Origin: Limnephilus marmoratus | Taxonomy: Eukaryota; Arthropoda; Insecta; Trichoptera; Limnephilidae | Direction: 5' to 3' | Length of the DNA: 64,000 nt | Assembly: GCA_917880885.1 (NCBI GenBank) | Contig: OU862920.1 | Coordinates: 1,736,001-1,800,000, forward strand | In this document: one piece after another, positions 43,332 through 54,374 of the stretch | How the letters are laid out: the number at the start of each line of letters is the position of its first letter | Position numbering within the stretch: the stretch's first letter is position 1 | Translations under genes and position numbers: made by a program | The notes under the pieces: model-generated | What the model was told of the DNA's origin: nothing | Database searches by the model: none | What the model saw: only the letters and a program-made list of their open reading frames with translations

Positions 43332-44056
43332 CTAGCTGACCCGACAAACGTTGTTCTGCCATATAAATTATTTCTAGCGAATATTTTGGTTGTTAAATAA
43401 AAAATAACGAATGTATTAAATAAAAAATATGAAGTGTGTGGGGATGGGATCTATGACAGAAAGAGGAATGGAGCGCTGTAGACGATGACCGCCGACAAAA
43501 AAAAAAAACACCAACTAAAGTAGGAAAATGAAATAAAAAAAATCATTATTAATTTCCGACTTTAGTTAACACAAATAAGCTCGATGGGTTGCCCACGCGA
43601 GAACATGATGCCGAACGAAATATCAAAATGACGCTACGCTTCTCGTGAATGTCTTGCGCATATATGGATGAAAGTTCGATGAGGCGGACGTAGCGTCATC
43701 TGTCATTCAACAACATAAATAATTTCGTTCTGTTTGAAATACGAAAGACGGTTAAATTTGTTCATACAAAAATACTAAAATCGCGATTAAAAATGGGAGG
43801 GTGGGGATAGGAAGGTTCAAATTTGGAGTTATACGTATTTTTTGTTGACAAATAAAGAAAAATACAAAAAAAAAAATCAATGAAATAGATTTATTTTTCT
43901 GGATAGGGAGACCCTAACACCTAAGGGTATGAAATATATTTTAAAACCTATTCTCACACCTACCAATTATACATAAAAAAAATTATAAAAATCGGTCAAG
44001 CCGTTTCGGAGGAGTGCGACCACAAACACCGTGACACGAGATTTTTATATATAAGA
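43332..44056 (-). mobile_element. Complete non-autonomous Helitron, 725 bp
   Basis: On the minus strand it begins TCTTATATATAAAAATCTCG (44,056 down) after an A and ends GTCAG-CTAG (43,332) before a T. The 5' TC, 3' CTAG and A/T target without duplication fit Helitron rules. Just inside the 3' end is the AACGTTTGTCGGGTCAG region seen in many insects. No Rep/helicase. A deleted sister is at 19,339-19,490. Confidence 0.75.
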
Positions 44057-44898
44057 TTAATTTGTTTGTAAATATTATTACCTATATAATTCGGTCAGTA
44101 ACCCCCGTATCCAGAAATTGAAACCAAAATAAAATATTAACATAATTGATTTGGTTATTCTCATGATGGTGATGGCTGAGATTAGCAACAACAATAACTC
44201 AGCAGAACGGGGGTTACCTTCCAATTCCTGAAATTCTTGAATCTTTGCAATTTCCATTATCCGGTTCCACGTGCTCTCCCAAATATTTGGTCCCCTGTAC
44301 TTACGATTTCAAAGGGTGTTGCCTAGGTGAATCGTTTGTACCTTTTCAATTGTGACAAGGAGTTCGTACAAGCTTAATTTTTTTTGAGAACCAAATATAA
44401 ATACATATTTAAAACTAAAGTAATAGACACGATACGATCACAATGCGTCATAATAAACCCCACCTTATTAAGAAGTCATTTAGACGAATACGTCATTAAT
44501 AAATGATACCATTAACGTTAATTGATTGGTTGATATATTATTATAAGAATCGGCCTTGGAGCTTTGTCTTTGTGCAGCTCGTTTTTTTAATAGAGGGATT
44601 ATTTATATAACGGCCGTGCATTGATTCTCATAGTCAACTTTATTGGCGATACAACAATTCATTATTTGAGGTTGTTTATTTTTGTTTGAATGCCAATATT
44701 AATCGCTTCTGTTGTGGAAGCACTTAGAATACATTTGAATGTATCACTATATATTATAATAATTGTGTCACTCATTGATGGTTTCATGCCACTAGCATGT
44801 CCAGAATAAGTAATATAAATAACGACTTTTGTGAAATACGTGTATTTTCCAGGAAAGAACTAGGTATAATAATAACAGGATATCATAGCACCTCTTTT
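44057..44898. other. No recognised feature
   Basis: AT-rich spacer without a repeat copy, exon or long ORF that I could recognise. Confidence 0.5.
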
Positions 44899-45243
44899 CT
44901 GAAGCTCCAAAATACCTGAAAAATACCCTCGACTCTCCCATCAATCCAATAGATTCTCCGATCTTAACAGACGGATTGCAATCTTTAGAGCACAGGCGTC
45001 GGGTGGGAATGCTATCATTGTTCTACCGGTATTACAATGGAAGATGTTTTTGTGTTCAACAGCTCGGCTGTGAAATGATTCGCCGGCCTGTGTGTTTCCT
45101 CCTTCCTACAACATGGGTCTCTTCAAGACCAATGTTCATACCTTCCTCTCCTCAAAAAGACCCTCCACACAGCATCCCAGATGACATAGGCCTTGAGGGA
45201 AATTATTTTCCTCAGGGCCTCCTATGGAGTTAATGTAAAAAAA
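44899..45243 (+). pseudogene. CR1-type LINE C-terminus, internally deleted
   Basis: Plus-strand sister of 15,142-15,643. It keeps SLEHRRRVGML and the YNMGLFKT-encoding part but lacks about 135 bp between GGAAGATG and TTTTTGTGTTC, and about 20 bp after CCCTCGACTCT. The tail ends in nine A at 45,238 followed by further A-rich sequence. Confidence 0.75.
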
Positions 45244-45261
45244 AATAATAAAAAAATCGGA

Positions 45262-45328
45262 CTCGAACCCAGGACCTACGCCTTGACGGGAAGGAACTCT
45301 ACCAACTGGACTAATGTGTCCCAATCCG
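45262..45328 (-). repeat. tRNA-like sequence (SINE head or pseudogene)
   Basis: Minus-strand GGGACACATTAGTCCAGTTG and GGTAGAG (A-box) followed by GGGTTCGAGTCC (B-box). Acceptor ends do not pair and no 3' stem exists, so it is not a working tRNA gene. Confidence 0.5.
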
Positions 45329-45730
45329 ATTCGGTCATTTTTAACCCGCGAGCACTCGCGCCTTTAAAACTCACACTCGCGTTGCACGTAGAGCATTTTG
45401 CACGCGTTTTAAAAATTGCCAAAAAGTACATAAATTATAGCATATTTATTTCTATTTTTACTAATATATAATTAAACAATCATGTAAAATCAAATCAAAT
45501 ATTTATTTTTAACACATAACATTTTTACACTATAATATTTTAATAACAAATATAGGAACTAAATTGGCATTTCGTAACTCGTAACTGCTTTTAACTAACT
45601 CGCGCGACATTTTGCTCATGGCGCGAGTTTTCACTTGCGCGATTAGCAAAATGCCGTGCGACAGGACCCGGCCGAACAAATCACCTTTACTGAACGACTT
45701 TTTTTAACATTATCTGTATACATCATTATA

Positions 45731-45860
45731 GACCGGTCAGTGGTTGAGTGGGCATCGCGTTTGGGTTCCACCCGGGCGTCTCGTGTTCGATTCCTCAGCT
45801 GGCTAAGTCCATTGTTGGGTTATTCGTAACCTGGGAATATATGTCTTTCTTTTTAAAATT
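45731..45860 (+). mobile_element. tRNA-derived SINE, family E, internally deleted
   Basis: GACCGGTCAGTGGTTGAGTG head and GTGTTCGATTCC B-box. It jumps from GGCTAAGTCC to ATTGTTGGGT, a loss of about 70 bp relative to 62,532. T/A-rich tail. Confidence 0.75.
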
Positions 45861-46299
45861 TTAATTTATCATTTTATATTTTGTAGTAAAATTAATTTTT
45901 ATTCCATAACTGCAGTACAATGCAACGCAATTTTTTTTTTTTTTTTTAATTTGTGATACATTGTTAAAAATATAAAAGGGAAAAATAAATAATAATAATA
46001 TTATAATAATCACCCCGGGCGGGCACGGCGAGCGCAAGCTCCATCACGAACGGCTGCCGCGCCGAGACTAAGCGTCACAGAGGGTGCATATTGGATTTGG
46101 CAAGGGGAAACCAGACTACACGCCAGTGTTAAAAGATTGCTCGTAAAATCATTTTTCGCGACTGCAGCACCTTGGAGACCTTATTTCACGAACAGCCTTC
46201 GTATTACGGTTTACCTCCCCTGAGCATTCTGTTTGAAAATGACACCCCAAAATACTGTATTGAATATATTGGTGGAAATTTGTTTGATAATGCCGTCAA

Positions 46300-46463
46300 A
46301 GGGCTCAACGATTGCTAAAGATGTAATGGTATCATTCAGCAAAACATGACAACAAAACTGGCGCAACGCAGCACAACACCGACAGTCATGGAGGCAGGCT
46401 CTGCTGGAGGCCAAGACCCGACCTGGGTTGTAGAGCCACAGATGATGATGATGATGATGAGGT
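46300..46463 (+). repeat. LINE 3' end with (ATG)n tail
   Basis: CTGGAGGCCAAGACCCGACC and TGGGTTGTAGAGCCAC directly followed by six ATG repeats (46,441-46,460). LINE 3' ends with short simple-repeat tails are common. The sequence just upstream (from about 46,010) is GC-richer and may belong to the same element, but has no frame. Confidence 0.5.
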
Positions 46464-46529
46464 ATTATAATATTCCACAAATTGTGCAGGAAACAAAATA
46501 TGTTTAGTCAAATATATTCAAAATTTTAT

Positions 46530-46715
46530 TAGTTTTTGAAGTGAAAACTTCATGGCACCGTTGTGATTTGAAACTCGATGAAACGAAAAACGACACTAAA
46601 AAGAGACAAGCACAGACATCTGCAGGATTAAGCCTGCCGGTCTCCTCTTTGTGCGGTGCTTCGTAGCCTCCCCACTCTTGCCTGCTTTAGTTTTCTGAAG
46701 GTTTCACTACTTACT
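46530..46715 (-). repeat. Family C repeat, reverse copy
   Basis: Starts TTTTTGAAGTGAAAACTTCA and runs to AGTTTTCTGAAGGTTTCAC; collinear with 38,505-38,715 on the other strand. Confidence 0.65.
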
Positions 46716-46936
46716 TTTTTAATGAAATGCTGGTTGGCACGGTAGATAAACACAGAGTTCAGAGTTCTAGTGTCATGCAATTTATGACTTTTTGACCCGG
46801 AGTTTTGATTTGATTCATTTTAATTGATTTTTTGACCTGAATTCCCCCATTCTTCCTGAAATGCTAATGAACCATTGCTAATTAATTTTTCTTTCAAACG
46901 GCGTACAAGAACGCATGCATCTACATAGAATAGGAT

Positions 46937-47215
46937 TTCCCGATGTTTAATCCCGCGACAGTTGATCCCACGAAAGTTAATCTCTCTGACAGTCAATCGA
47001 ATCTTATTACTGGATTATTTCTGCAACACTTTCTCCCAATAATATCGGATTTCCACTCAAGACGCCTGCGGTATAATCGACTCGTATTTTACGGCCGTAT
47101 ATTTTACCAGGGTGGATGTGCAACAGAAATAATCCTTTGGGGATCATGTGTCCGAGGGATCAAGAGACCCAGGGGGATCGATGTCGGGGGATCAATTGTC
47201 TGGGAATCAATATTC
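46937..47215. mobile_element. Second fold-back-like element (repeat M)
   Basis: The left arm has degenerate 17-bp words such as ATCCCGCGACAGTTGATCCC. The right arm has the complement (GGGGGATCAATTGTCTGGG, GGGGGATCGATGTCG). A core with ACTCAAGACGCCTGCGG recurs at 37,790. The arms are made of short subrepeats. Confidence 0.5.
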
Positions 47216-47349
47216 GGTTCACCATAAAAACCGCTCACTTTGTGGTAGACGTGGGCAAAATTGAATGACTGAATTAAATGAATAAATTCAATCTTGTGAC
47301 ACACTCGATCTGATTCTCAATTTCAAAAGGAATTGAGTCTTCATTCCTC

Positions 47350-47390
47350 AAATATTATTCTATGGGCGGCGCGCCCATAGAATAATATTT
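47350..47390. repeat. 41-bp perfect hairpin
   Basis: Two 19-nt arms, AAATATTATTCTATGGGCG and its exact complement, separated by GCG. It lies inside the hAT element. Confidence 0.95.
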
Positions 47391-48337
47391 AAATAATAGT
47401 GCAAAACACGTAAAGTATCCCTTTCCCGCGCGCCATTCGTAAAATACCCGTAGGTACCAACTTCATCGTGGTCAGCCCAAGCGAAATACGATCGAGAATC
47501 GGCCGAGTCACTAGTTCCGAATCTGTCTCTTTCACAGCGCAGGAATTAATAGATACATTAGTTCTATTCAGTATATGATCCAGTCATAGTCCCGCCGCGC
47601 CGATCGAGCCCGTCCCGCGTAAATAGTCTCTGGTTTATAGTCTGTCGCTAACAAGTTTGTCCGGTGCGCGGAGTCTTTTTCACTAGTTCAGGAAATAAAT
47701 GTCAATTCAGTTCTGACGTCATCGTCTCTGTGATCGCGTCAATCTCAGATCCCAACACCCAACATAAAACCGAAAACCAGTTCCTGCTAGATCCGCAGCA
47801 CGCGAGTAATCAAATCACTGCGAGGCAAGAGGCAAAACACTAGTCAAAAGTTACTAATTCATTCCTCAATGCTCGCCGCGAAACTGACCGTGCGGGTTCA
47901 CTCATTCCTCTCCGTTGGCCAAGCCATCAATTTCATTACATAGTTGATTGAAAACTTCCGACTAAGCTATTGGAATACAAATACCTACCTACTTTGAGAC
48001 GCCGAACTTCAGCAATCGGCTGTGATCAGCTGTCATAAAATAATGTCTTTAAATGATAAAATGTTTGTTTATATTAGATCACGTGAAATGGAATAATTTT
48101 AATTTAATAAATAAAATAAAATTGGTAAAACTTTAGGGGTGAAACAAAACACTGTTTAATTTTAAGATTTTATTGCTAGTCTAATGTAAATACATTTATT
48201 TTTCTTGTCAATTTTTTTTTTGTGTTAACAAATGTAATATTTTAATATTACATTAACCCCGTAGCACAATTTTTCAGAACGACATAATTCGTAATATTTT
48301 TTTTTAAAGTGAAATATGTAATTTTCGTTACTTCGTT

Positions 48338-48393
48338 TTTGGGGTGTTATGCCGTGTTGCGCTACCTCCTTCTTTAGCCAACGTATCTGAAAT
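48338..48393 (-). mobile_element. Penelope-like terminus, truncated
   Basis: GGGGTGTTATGCCGTGTTGC and TTCTTTAGCCAACGT match the outer part of the termini at 7,123 and 18,455. The copy stops before the hammerhead core. Confidence 0.6.
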
Positions 48394-48417
48394 AGTCAAA
48401 TTCACCCTAGGAAGAGT

Positions 48418-48925
48418 GCTTTGTGTAGTGAAAACTTCTTTAGCACCGTTGTGTGTTGAAACTCGATGAAATGAAAAAAATAACGACATTAAAAAGAGGC
48501 AATTTGGGAGGCGGGAATGGGTACCGCCGCCCCGGGAACCTTTATTGGATAACCAACACCTCTGCCATAGGTCACCCCAAGTGGTTCACCACGTTTGGTG
48601 ATTTAGCAGGGAGGCCCGGGTTCATGGGGTGAGGTTTGTCTAGGTCTTGGTGGTGGATAACCAGGACACACTGAACCCCAGGTACCTACCCACCCCTTAA
48701 ACCCTTTTCCTTCCCATAACTCTCCTCTCCTTCCTTTCCTAAAAAAAACCCTCCACACATCATCCCCAAAGATGACATAGGCCCTGAGGGAATTTATTTT
48801 CCGTAGGGCCTCCTGTGTGGAGCTCATGTAAAAAAAGGCAAACACCTACATTTATAGGATTTAGTCTAATCGGTCTCCTCTTTGTTCGTAACCTCTCCAC
48901 TCATGTCTTCTTTGTTTTCTGAATT
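48418..48925 (-). repeat. Family C repeat split by family A
   Basis: Left half 48,418-48,502 and right half 48,836-48,925 join into one reverse family C when the intervening 333 bp are removed. The right half starts at CAACACCTACATTTATAGG. Confidence 0.75.
48503..48835 (+). mobile_element. Family A retroposon, complete, 333 bp, with target duplication
   Basis: Starts TTTGGGAGGCGGGAATGGG and ends AGCTCATGTAAAAAA. The six bases AGGCAA flank both sides (48,497-48,502 and 48,836-48,841). Its A-tail, its tail blocks shared with the CR1 LINE and the target duplication make it a retroposon, probably moved by that LINE's machinery. It sets the ends of the family. Confidence 0.78.
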
Positions 48926-49105
48926 AGAGAGTACATAATTTTTATTTTATTTTATTTTATTTTTTTATTTATTTATTTTTATATTTTTTTTTTTTGGAAT
49001 TAATTGAATTAAAGGAATGAATAGAAGGAATCAATTCAAAAGTCCAGGAGAATCGGACTGAATCGATTCACGCCTGGGAATAAATCTGCCCATGTCTACT
49101 TTGTG

Positions 49106-50690
49106 GTAGCCATTAGAATTATTCATTATTTTAAATATTACAAATCTTTCTTGTTAGGGTGAATTGCGTATTTCAAATAAAAAGGTTATAGTGATATATA
49201 TACTGATAATAATGAAAACATTGGTGACTAAGCTAATGCTTGCGGGAATCCCTTTGACTTCTCCAACTGTAGTCTCTCGGAACATCGCCTTGCACCGCAG
49301 TGAGAGGGATGGATTCATACGCCCGTCACCCCTGGACACACTGATCACCAGATTCCTACCCACCCCTAATATCCTTTGATGGCTATGATCCAAATGACTA
49401 TATCGGTGACTATGCTGATGACAACAAAGACGATTTATAATACGAAATTGGTAACTATGCTGATGTTGGTTACAATTATGTAATATATATTACGTATTAA
49501 CATAACATCGCTAGCAACTAAGTGCTTGATAACAACTAATGACTTATAACTAAAACTAATAACTAGTGACTTTATTTTTTTTAATTTTTTAGTTATTTGT
49601 TGGCTCGCCAACAGAATATATTACATTAGTTAATAATTTTCATATGGTTACAGTGATAATTCCAATGAAAAGTGTGCACACCATTCATCACAACATTCTT
49701 AATTAGTTGTAATACATTAAAATAAATTAAAGTACATACATAAAACAAAAAGGATCAACATTTACAAAATATATTCACACATGAACATATACACATTTTA
49801 TAGGTCTAGGTGAGGAGATCATCAGGGATATGTAGGTACAATTTCCTTCTGAAGGTAGCAATTGAGTTTAAAAATATATCTAAGTCTTCATGTTTGCAAT
49901 ATTTATTGTACAACCAAGTCATTCTCGAGATTGGTTTGAAGAAACCTAAAACTAATTTCATATTCGTGAGCAAGTTTATCTTATGTCGGTTACTATGAAT
50001 TTCAATTATGAATACTTCAATAATGATGTTAGAAACAACAGTTTTATAAAACACAAAGTACCAACCACGGGAGTATCTCCGATGACAGAGACTTCCACTC
50101 TCTCCGTCCTTGTCTCAGCCATGATGGGGTGGGTGGGGGCTAACTGGACACTTCACTTCTCGCGATATTAGAGAAACGTTGGAAATCGAAACCACGCTTG
50201 TTCACATTATGACATCACCCACTTGCTGAATGCAATTTTATCACACCGTTAAAAAATCCCTACTCCACGAAAAACTTAATTTTTTTCACAACAAGGCAAC
50301 ATTTTGATATGAAAATCCTTTTTTTATGACAAGGAGCTTTTATTTTTGATTCAATTACTTCATTAATTGATTTGATATTTTCCTACAATACTATTTTTCA
50401 TTCTTCGTTATTTTATAATTAAAAGTAAAACATTTAAAATGTCAACTCATCGCTTTCGTACTTATGTATTATTTTTAGAGGGTTTTATGATCGCGTGATA
50501 CTGTTAAAGGTAAAACAAAACGATGAGACGATTCACACTTCATATTACTTTTATGGGTTGCAATAATGGAAACAAATATTAATTCACAATCGCACGAATT
50601 CAAAGTATATGATCAGTTTTACTAGCCTTTCACTGAGTGTAAAACACATTTCATAATAATAATAACTGAACATCTTTTCAGTGTTAATAG
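49106..50690. other. Mostly unassigned, with one family A fragment
   Basis: 49,240-49,378 is a plus-strand family A middle (CTCTCGGAACATCGCCTTGC). At 49,806-50,054 a minus-strand 82-codon ORF includes YCKHEDLDIFLNSIATFRRK; I do not recognise it and it may be a transposon scrap. The rest shows nothing. Confidence 0.4.
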
Positions 50691-50860
50691 CGCACAAGAG
50701 TCCCAACTACTAACTATCGTCCTGTCTGTGAAACTATGGCATACCTATCTGAAGTGTGTTGAGAGGCTGAAAGGGGATGGTTGGTAAGTACTTGGTTATT
50801 CAGATCCGGTCACGAAACACGGAAAATGCCATTTAGATTGCAACATTATTTGAAATTACA
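50690..50860 (-). mobile_element. SINE family F, 3' part
   Basis: Minus strand: CACAAGAGTCCCAACTACTA, GAAACTATGGCATACC, TACTTGGTTATTCAGATCCG. No tRNA head. Confidence 0.6.
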
Positions 50861-50969
50861 ATATGTATCTTATTTGAAACACGATGATTAATTTTAGTAG
50901 AATGTTTTACATGTTTATTTGTCGTTAAACTTCACAAGCACTCCTCTAAACTGTTGTAAATTGTATGTA

Positions 50970-51223
50970 TATTTCCGGAGCGAACAGAACAGTACGCGAA
51001 GAGAGTTTCGAATCGCACGGAGCGAGTAAGTTTACTGTTCCGCGGAGAGCCGAGCAGTGGGTGGTGGGAGCACCCCTGATACCGAGATGCGGGGATCGGG
51101 CGCTCGCCGTAAGACGCTCTGTAAGTTGATGGGTCGCGCAGAAGCTAAACAGCGACTCGACGCTGGCGACCACCTTTGACCACTAGCGCATGAACACTGA
51201 ACACTGACCGCCCACTATTTATT
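50970..51223 (-). promoter_or_regulatory. CpG-rich island with promoter-like words
   Basis: About 200 bp at 50,975-51,185 are rich in CpG in an AT-rich region and have no repeat copy here. Next to it, on the minus strand, are AATAAATA (51,223-51,216) and two TCAGTG initiator-like words (51,207-51,202 and 51,200-51,195), the second about 25 nt from the AT box. The direction agrees with the exon at 17.1 kb. A promoter or 5' exon is only a suggestion. Confidence 0.3.
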
Positions 51224-51511
51224 CCAAAGAGAGAAGAGTGTCTTCTTTAGTATGCCAGAGGCATCATAATGTCATACCAAGGGGTTAGAAGCGTACTCAC
51301 TAATGAATATGATGTTTTGCCAACGTTTTTATCAATTCTAATGAAGTGAGGCATTCTTATTTCTAGACCGAAATGTATTACTTATAAAGATTTGTTCTTA
51401 TCAAAACATTTACTAAAATATGAGAGCTTTAAGCTTATTAGACTTGATAAAAATAGTTTTGCTAACCTAACCTTGTAGGAGTACAAAAGCTTGTAATTTA
51501 TTACTGATTAA

Positions 51512-51939
51512 GCCGCCGCTACCCGAATTTCCACCGATTTCTTACATATCTCCCTTAAACACGTTAAGTTTTATAGCTCTTAAAAATATATGTTATTTTT
51601 GAAGATAATATTTAAATATTCCCCGCAAATTATATAAAATTCCCTCGATAGAAAAAATCGCAAAGTATGCTCCACAAATAATTATAAACACCTTTGTTTC
51701 AGTTATTTTACAAGTTATATGTAGTACAAAATTCACAGTATTTCTTTAAATGCTATTTAAGACCACCCCCGCGAGATTTTTGCTCTATTTTAAACGAGTC
51801 GTGTTTACTAGCGCGCTTCTCTAACATTCGTAATTTCATATCTCACCATCTTCTTCTTTTTGAGCTTTAAATACTAGCGCGCTCCTCTAACATTCATAAT
51901 TTCATATCTCACCATCTTCTTGAGCCCGGTTGCGACGCC
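51512..51939. mobile_element. TTAA-type MITE, copy 2, inverted
   Basis: TTAA at 51,508-51,511 and 51,940-51,943. Sequence is the reverse complement of 6,289-6,709. The outer right end carries a tandem duplication of about 65 bp (CTAGCGCGCTTCTCTAACAT and CTAGCGCGCTCCTCTAACAT). Confidence 0.82.
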
Positions 51940-52179
51940 TTAAGAAAAAAATACAAAAACTTACCGAAAATCTAAACGTGGGTATTATATTTGTCAGGTT
52001 ATTACATTTATAACAATTATTACAATTATTTTTTAATTACTCACCCTTTTTATTTGTAAAGACATCACACCTCGTTTCGTAAGTAACTGTAAACCTTATT
52101 AATAGACATTATAAAATAAGTTTAATGTAAAACAAAGTCGGGTTAGTTACACCATTTAAAACTCAACGGCTGGACAGAT

Positions 52180-52516
52180 TTTTATTATCTTTGATTTGTT
52201 GGATTTGTCTCCGTCCCGAATACCTGAATAGCTATTAAAACATCGGAAAAATTCACGAAAAAAAAATTATGAAGAAAATTCTTTTCGAGACAAGAAAAAT
52301 GAGACAAACGGCGAACAAAATATATAAATCCGTACACAACGTCTCTGATACTGACAAAAACAAAACAGGTACAGTTGCGCATCGATAATTGCTTCGTTGT
52401 GTAATTTTTGACTTAGTAAAAAAACTGAATTTAATTTAGCTAATAAGTTAACAGAAAGTTAACAGACAGTTAACAGACAGTTAGTGAGGCGATACGAAGT
52501 TCGTCGGGTAAGCTAG
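52180..52516 (+). mobile_element. Helitron-like 3' end
   Basis: A hairpin ACGAA-G-TTCGT (52,494-52,504) is followed by CGGGTAAG and CTAG at 52,513-52,516, next base T. Three AGTTAACAGAC-type tandem words precede it (52,446-52,485). The 5' end was not located. Confidence 0.5.
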
Positions 52517-52625
52517 TATCTAATAAAAACTAGCAATTACTAACCTAACCTAATCTCATTGTAATATTTAATCATGAGAATAATATTACTAACTTAACTT
52601 CTTCATTAAAATAAAATAAAGTGAT

Positions 52626-53033
52626 CATAGATTTTCAAACTTATTTTGCCCACCGCCCACTTTGAGAATATTTTTTTTCCAGCGCCCCCCAATTATTTTT
52701 ATTTCCCATCTTTAGCGAATCTGAAACAGCTATTGTCACGATTATATTTACCATAATTGGGTGGGGGGGGGGGGGGGGGGGGGGTTACGGGTTTCTTTCG
52801 CCTTCCCCCTTGTATTCTTGATATAAAGTCAATTCTTAAATACACGTATGATTATTCGTATGTGAAAAACGTGTTTTTTTGCGTTTTAGAGCATATACGT
52901 TTTTACCTGCCCGCATCCTCAGTATGCCATCTCAATGACCCCTAGTTTTCTCTGGGTCTTCTACGCCCCCCCCCCCCCCCGAAAGTCTCAAATGCCCACA
53001 AGGGGGCATTAACGTCCACGTTGAGAACCTATG
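52626..53033. mobile_element. hAT-like MITE with long G and C runs
   Basis: Ends CATAGATTTTCAAACTT and, inverted from the right, CATAGGTTCTCAACGTGG. G-run of about 22 at 52,762-52,783 and C-run at 52,965-52,980. No clean target duplication. Confidence 0.55.
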
Positions 53034-53104
53034 ATGTAGATAAATTGGTAGAGTGTCGTTCACGGTAAGTGGAGCATCTGGGTTCAATTCCCAGTGGCGA
53101 CCGT
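53034..53104 (+). repeat. tRNA-like sequence
   Basis: AAATTGGTAGAGTG (A-box-like) and GGGTTCAATTCCCAG (T-arm with paired stem). No paired acceptor stem, so a SINE head or tRNA pseudogene, not a gene. Confidence 0.5.
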
Positions 53105-53247
53105 TACTTTTTCATTTTATATGTTTTTAACTTTTTCAATAAAATCATAATAATAAATCAAATCGAAGAATCATAAAATCAAATCAGATGTAATTTATCA
53201 GCTAGTGCGTTGTGAGGCATTTTACTGGAATCTTTCAACATTTCATT

Positions 53248-53411
53248 TTGTCTCTATATAATGAATGTTTCTACTTTGTTAATTTTAAGGTATTATAAGT
53301 TATTTTGTTAATTTTTAATAAACTTTATATTTACCTGTATGCTAAAATTAACAAAATAACTTATAATACCTTAAAATTAACAAAATAGAAACATTCATTA
53401 TATAGAGACAA
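53248..53411. repeat. Long near-perfect hairpin, 68-bp arms
   Basis: Arm 53,248-53,315 pairs with 53,344-53,411 with one mismatch (C versus T in TTTCTACTTTG). The loop is 28 nt. It lies directly before a Penelope-type terminus. Confidence 0.93.
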
Positions 53412-53540
53412 TGTTGTGTACCCCTGCCTAAGTGTGTATAAATACCGTAGCATAAGAATTTCAACTACTAGTCTGAAAATGTCCGTAATAGGATGAAACC
53501 GGTCCTGGTGAAATATAAATTAGTGGAAGAAAGTAGTGTT
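53412..53540 (+). mobile_element. Penelope-type terminus, decayed hammerhead-like motif
   Basis: CTGAAAA (53,473), TCC/GGA hairpin, GAAACCGGTC (53,495) and TGGTGAAATATAAA. The core has A where G is needed (CTGANGA), so cleavage is unlikely. Confidence 0.5.
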
Positions 53541-54170
53541 TTAATTTCAAATTCTAATTAACTTACATTGTTAAACTAAGAACGGTATATTTCACGTAAT
53601 TTGAACAATGCATCAAATTTCAAAGTTGAAATTGTAATCGTTCGAAAGATTTAATCAAGTTCTGTTATTATTTCTTCATTGGTCGGTTGTTCCACAATAC
53701 CCACTAACAGAATTTCAATAAGACTTTCGCAGATCTTTAGTATTAAGGTTAAACGAAAAGTATGTTATAATGTGCATTCACTGATGGTGCCAATTTAATT
53801 ATTATAGGTTAAAACCCCTTTTGCAAGTTATGCTTTAAAATATTAAGGTGTAATATGAATAAATAGTTTTGTCCGTTAACAAAAACAATCTTTCAAGAAA
53901 GGCTAACAAATCCAATTTAGTATCGGTGACTCAATCCAATAGCTTTGGTAGCCTTTCTTGAAAGATTTGGGTTTGTTTAGGGATAAACCTATTTTTTCAT
54001 ATTCATATCGTTCCATATTAATTAGAAAAACTTTTTTGAAACTTTATCTGTGAGGACTATCGGTGTCGGTGTTGATAAATACGTTTAAAATCTCCCCTTT
54101 AAAGTGATTTCTTCATAATTATGAACCGTTTAAAAAAATAAAAATGGGGCATGTTGTGAGTTTGAAGGTA

Positions 54171-54328
54171 AGGGAACGTACCCATACTACGTGACCAACT
54201 TTTTGCAATTTTTTACCCCCCCCCCCTCTCGTGACTAAAAACCTAAGCCCCCCGCCCGTTCATTTGTACCAGGCGTGGTATTTTGAAGACCCCCCCTGAA
54301 CGGGTCACGTAGTATGGGTACGTTCCCT
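54171..54328. mobile_element. MITE with 25-bp TIRs, copy 2
   Basis: Same ends as 1,571-1,733; interior collinear with it (CCCCCC run then TTTTGAAGACCCCCC). Flanked by TAA on both sides. Confidence 0.82.
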
Positions 54329-54374
54329 AATGAGGAGTGGTAGCATGTGAGTAGTGGTAGGAAGCGAGGTAGTA

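Larger units (their letters stand above)
47246..49098. mobile_element. hAT-type element, 1,853 bp, with exact 8-bp target duplication
   Basis: Ends TAGACGTGGGCA (47,246-47,257) and the inverted TAGACATGGGCA (49,087-49,098). The 8 bases CTTTGTGG flank both (47,238-47,245 and 49,099-49,106). A TAG-ATGGGCA terminus with an 8-bp duplication is hAT-like. The interior has no transposase. It holds a GC-rich core, a 41-bp palindrome, a Penelope-type tail (48,338-48,393) and a family C element split by family A. Whether these came in before or after transposition cannot be told from one copy. Confidence 0.8.

Noticed and set aside
43332..44056. SINE or LINE with the TCTCGTGTCAC word
   Set aside because: TC and CTAG ends with A/T flanks and no A-tail fit a Helitron better.
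47350..47390. Intrinsic transcription terminator
   Set aside because: Bacterial signal; the sequence is eukaryotic and no T-run follows.
50946..51173. 75-codon ORF in the CpG-rich island as a gene
   Set aside because: No motif or clear splice sites; openness follows from GC content.
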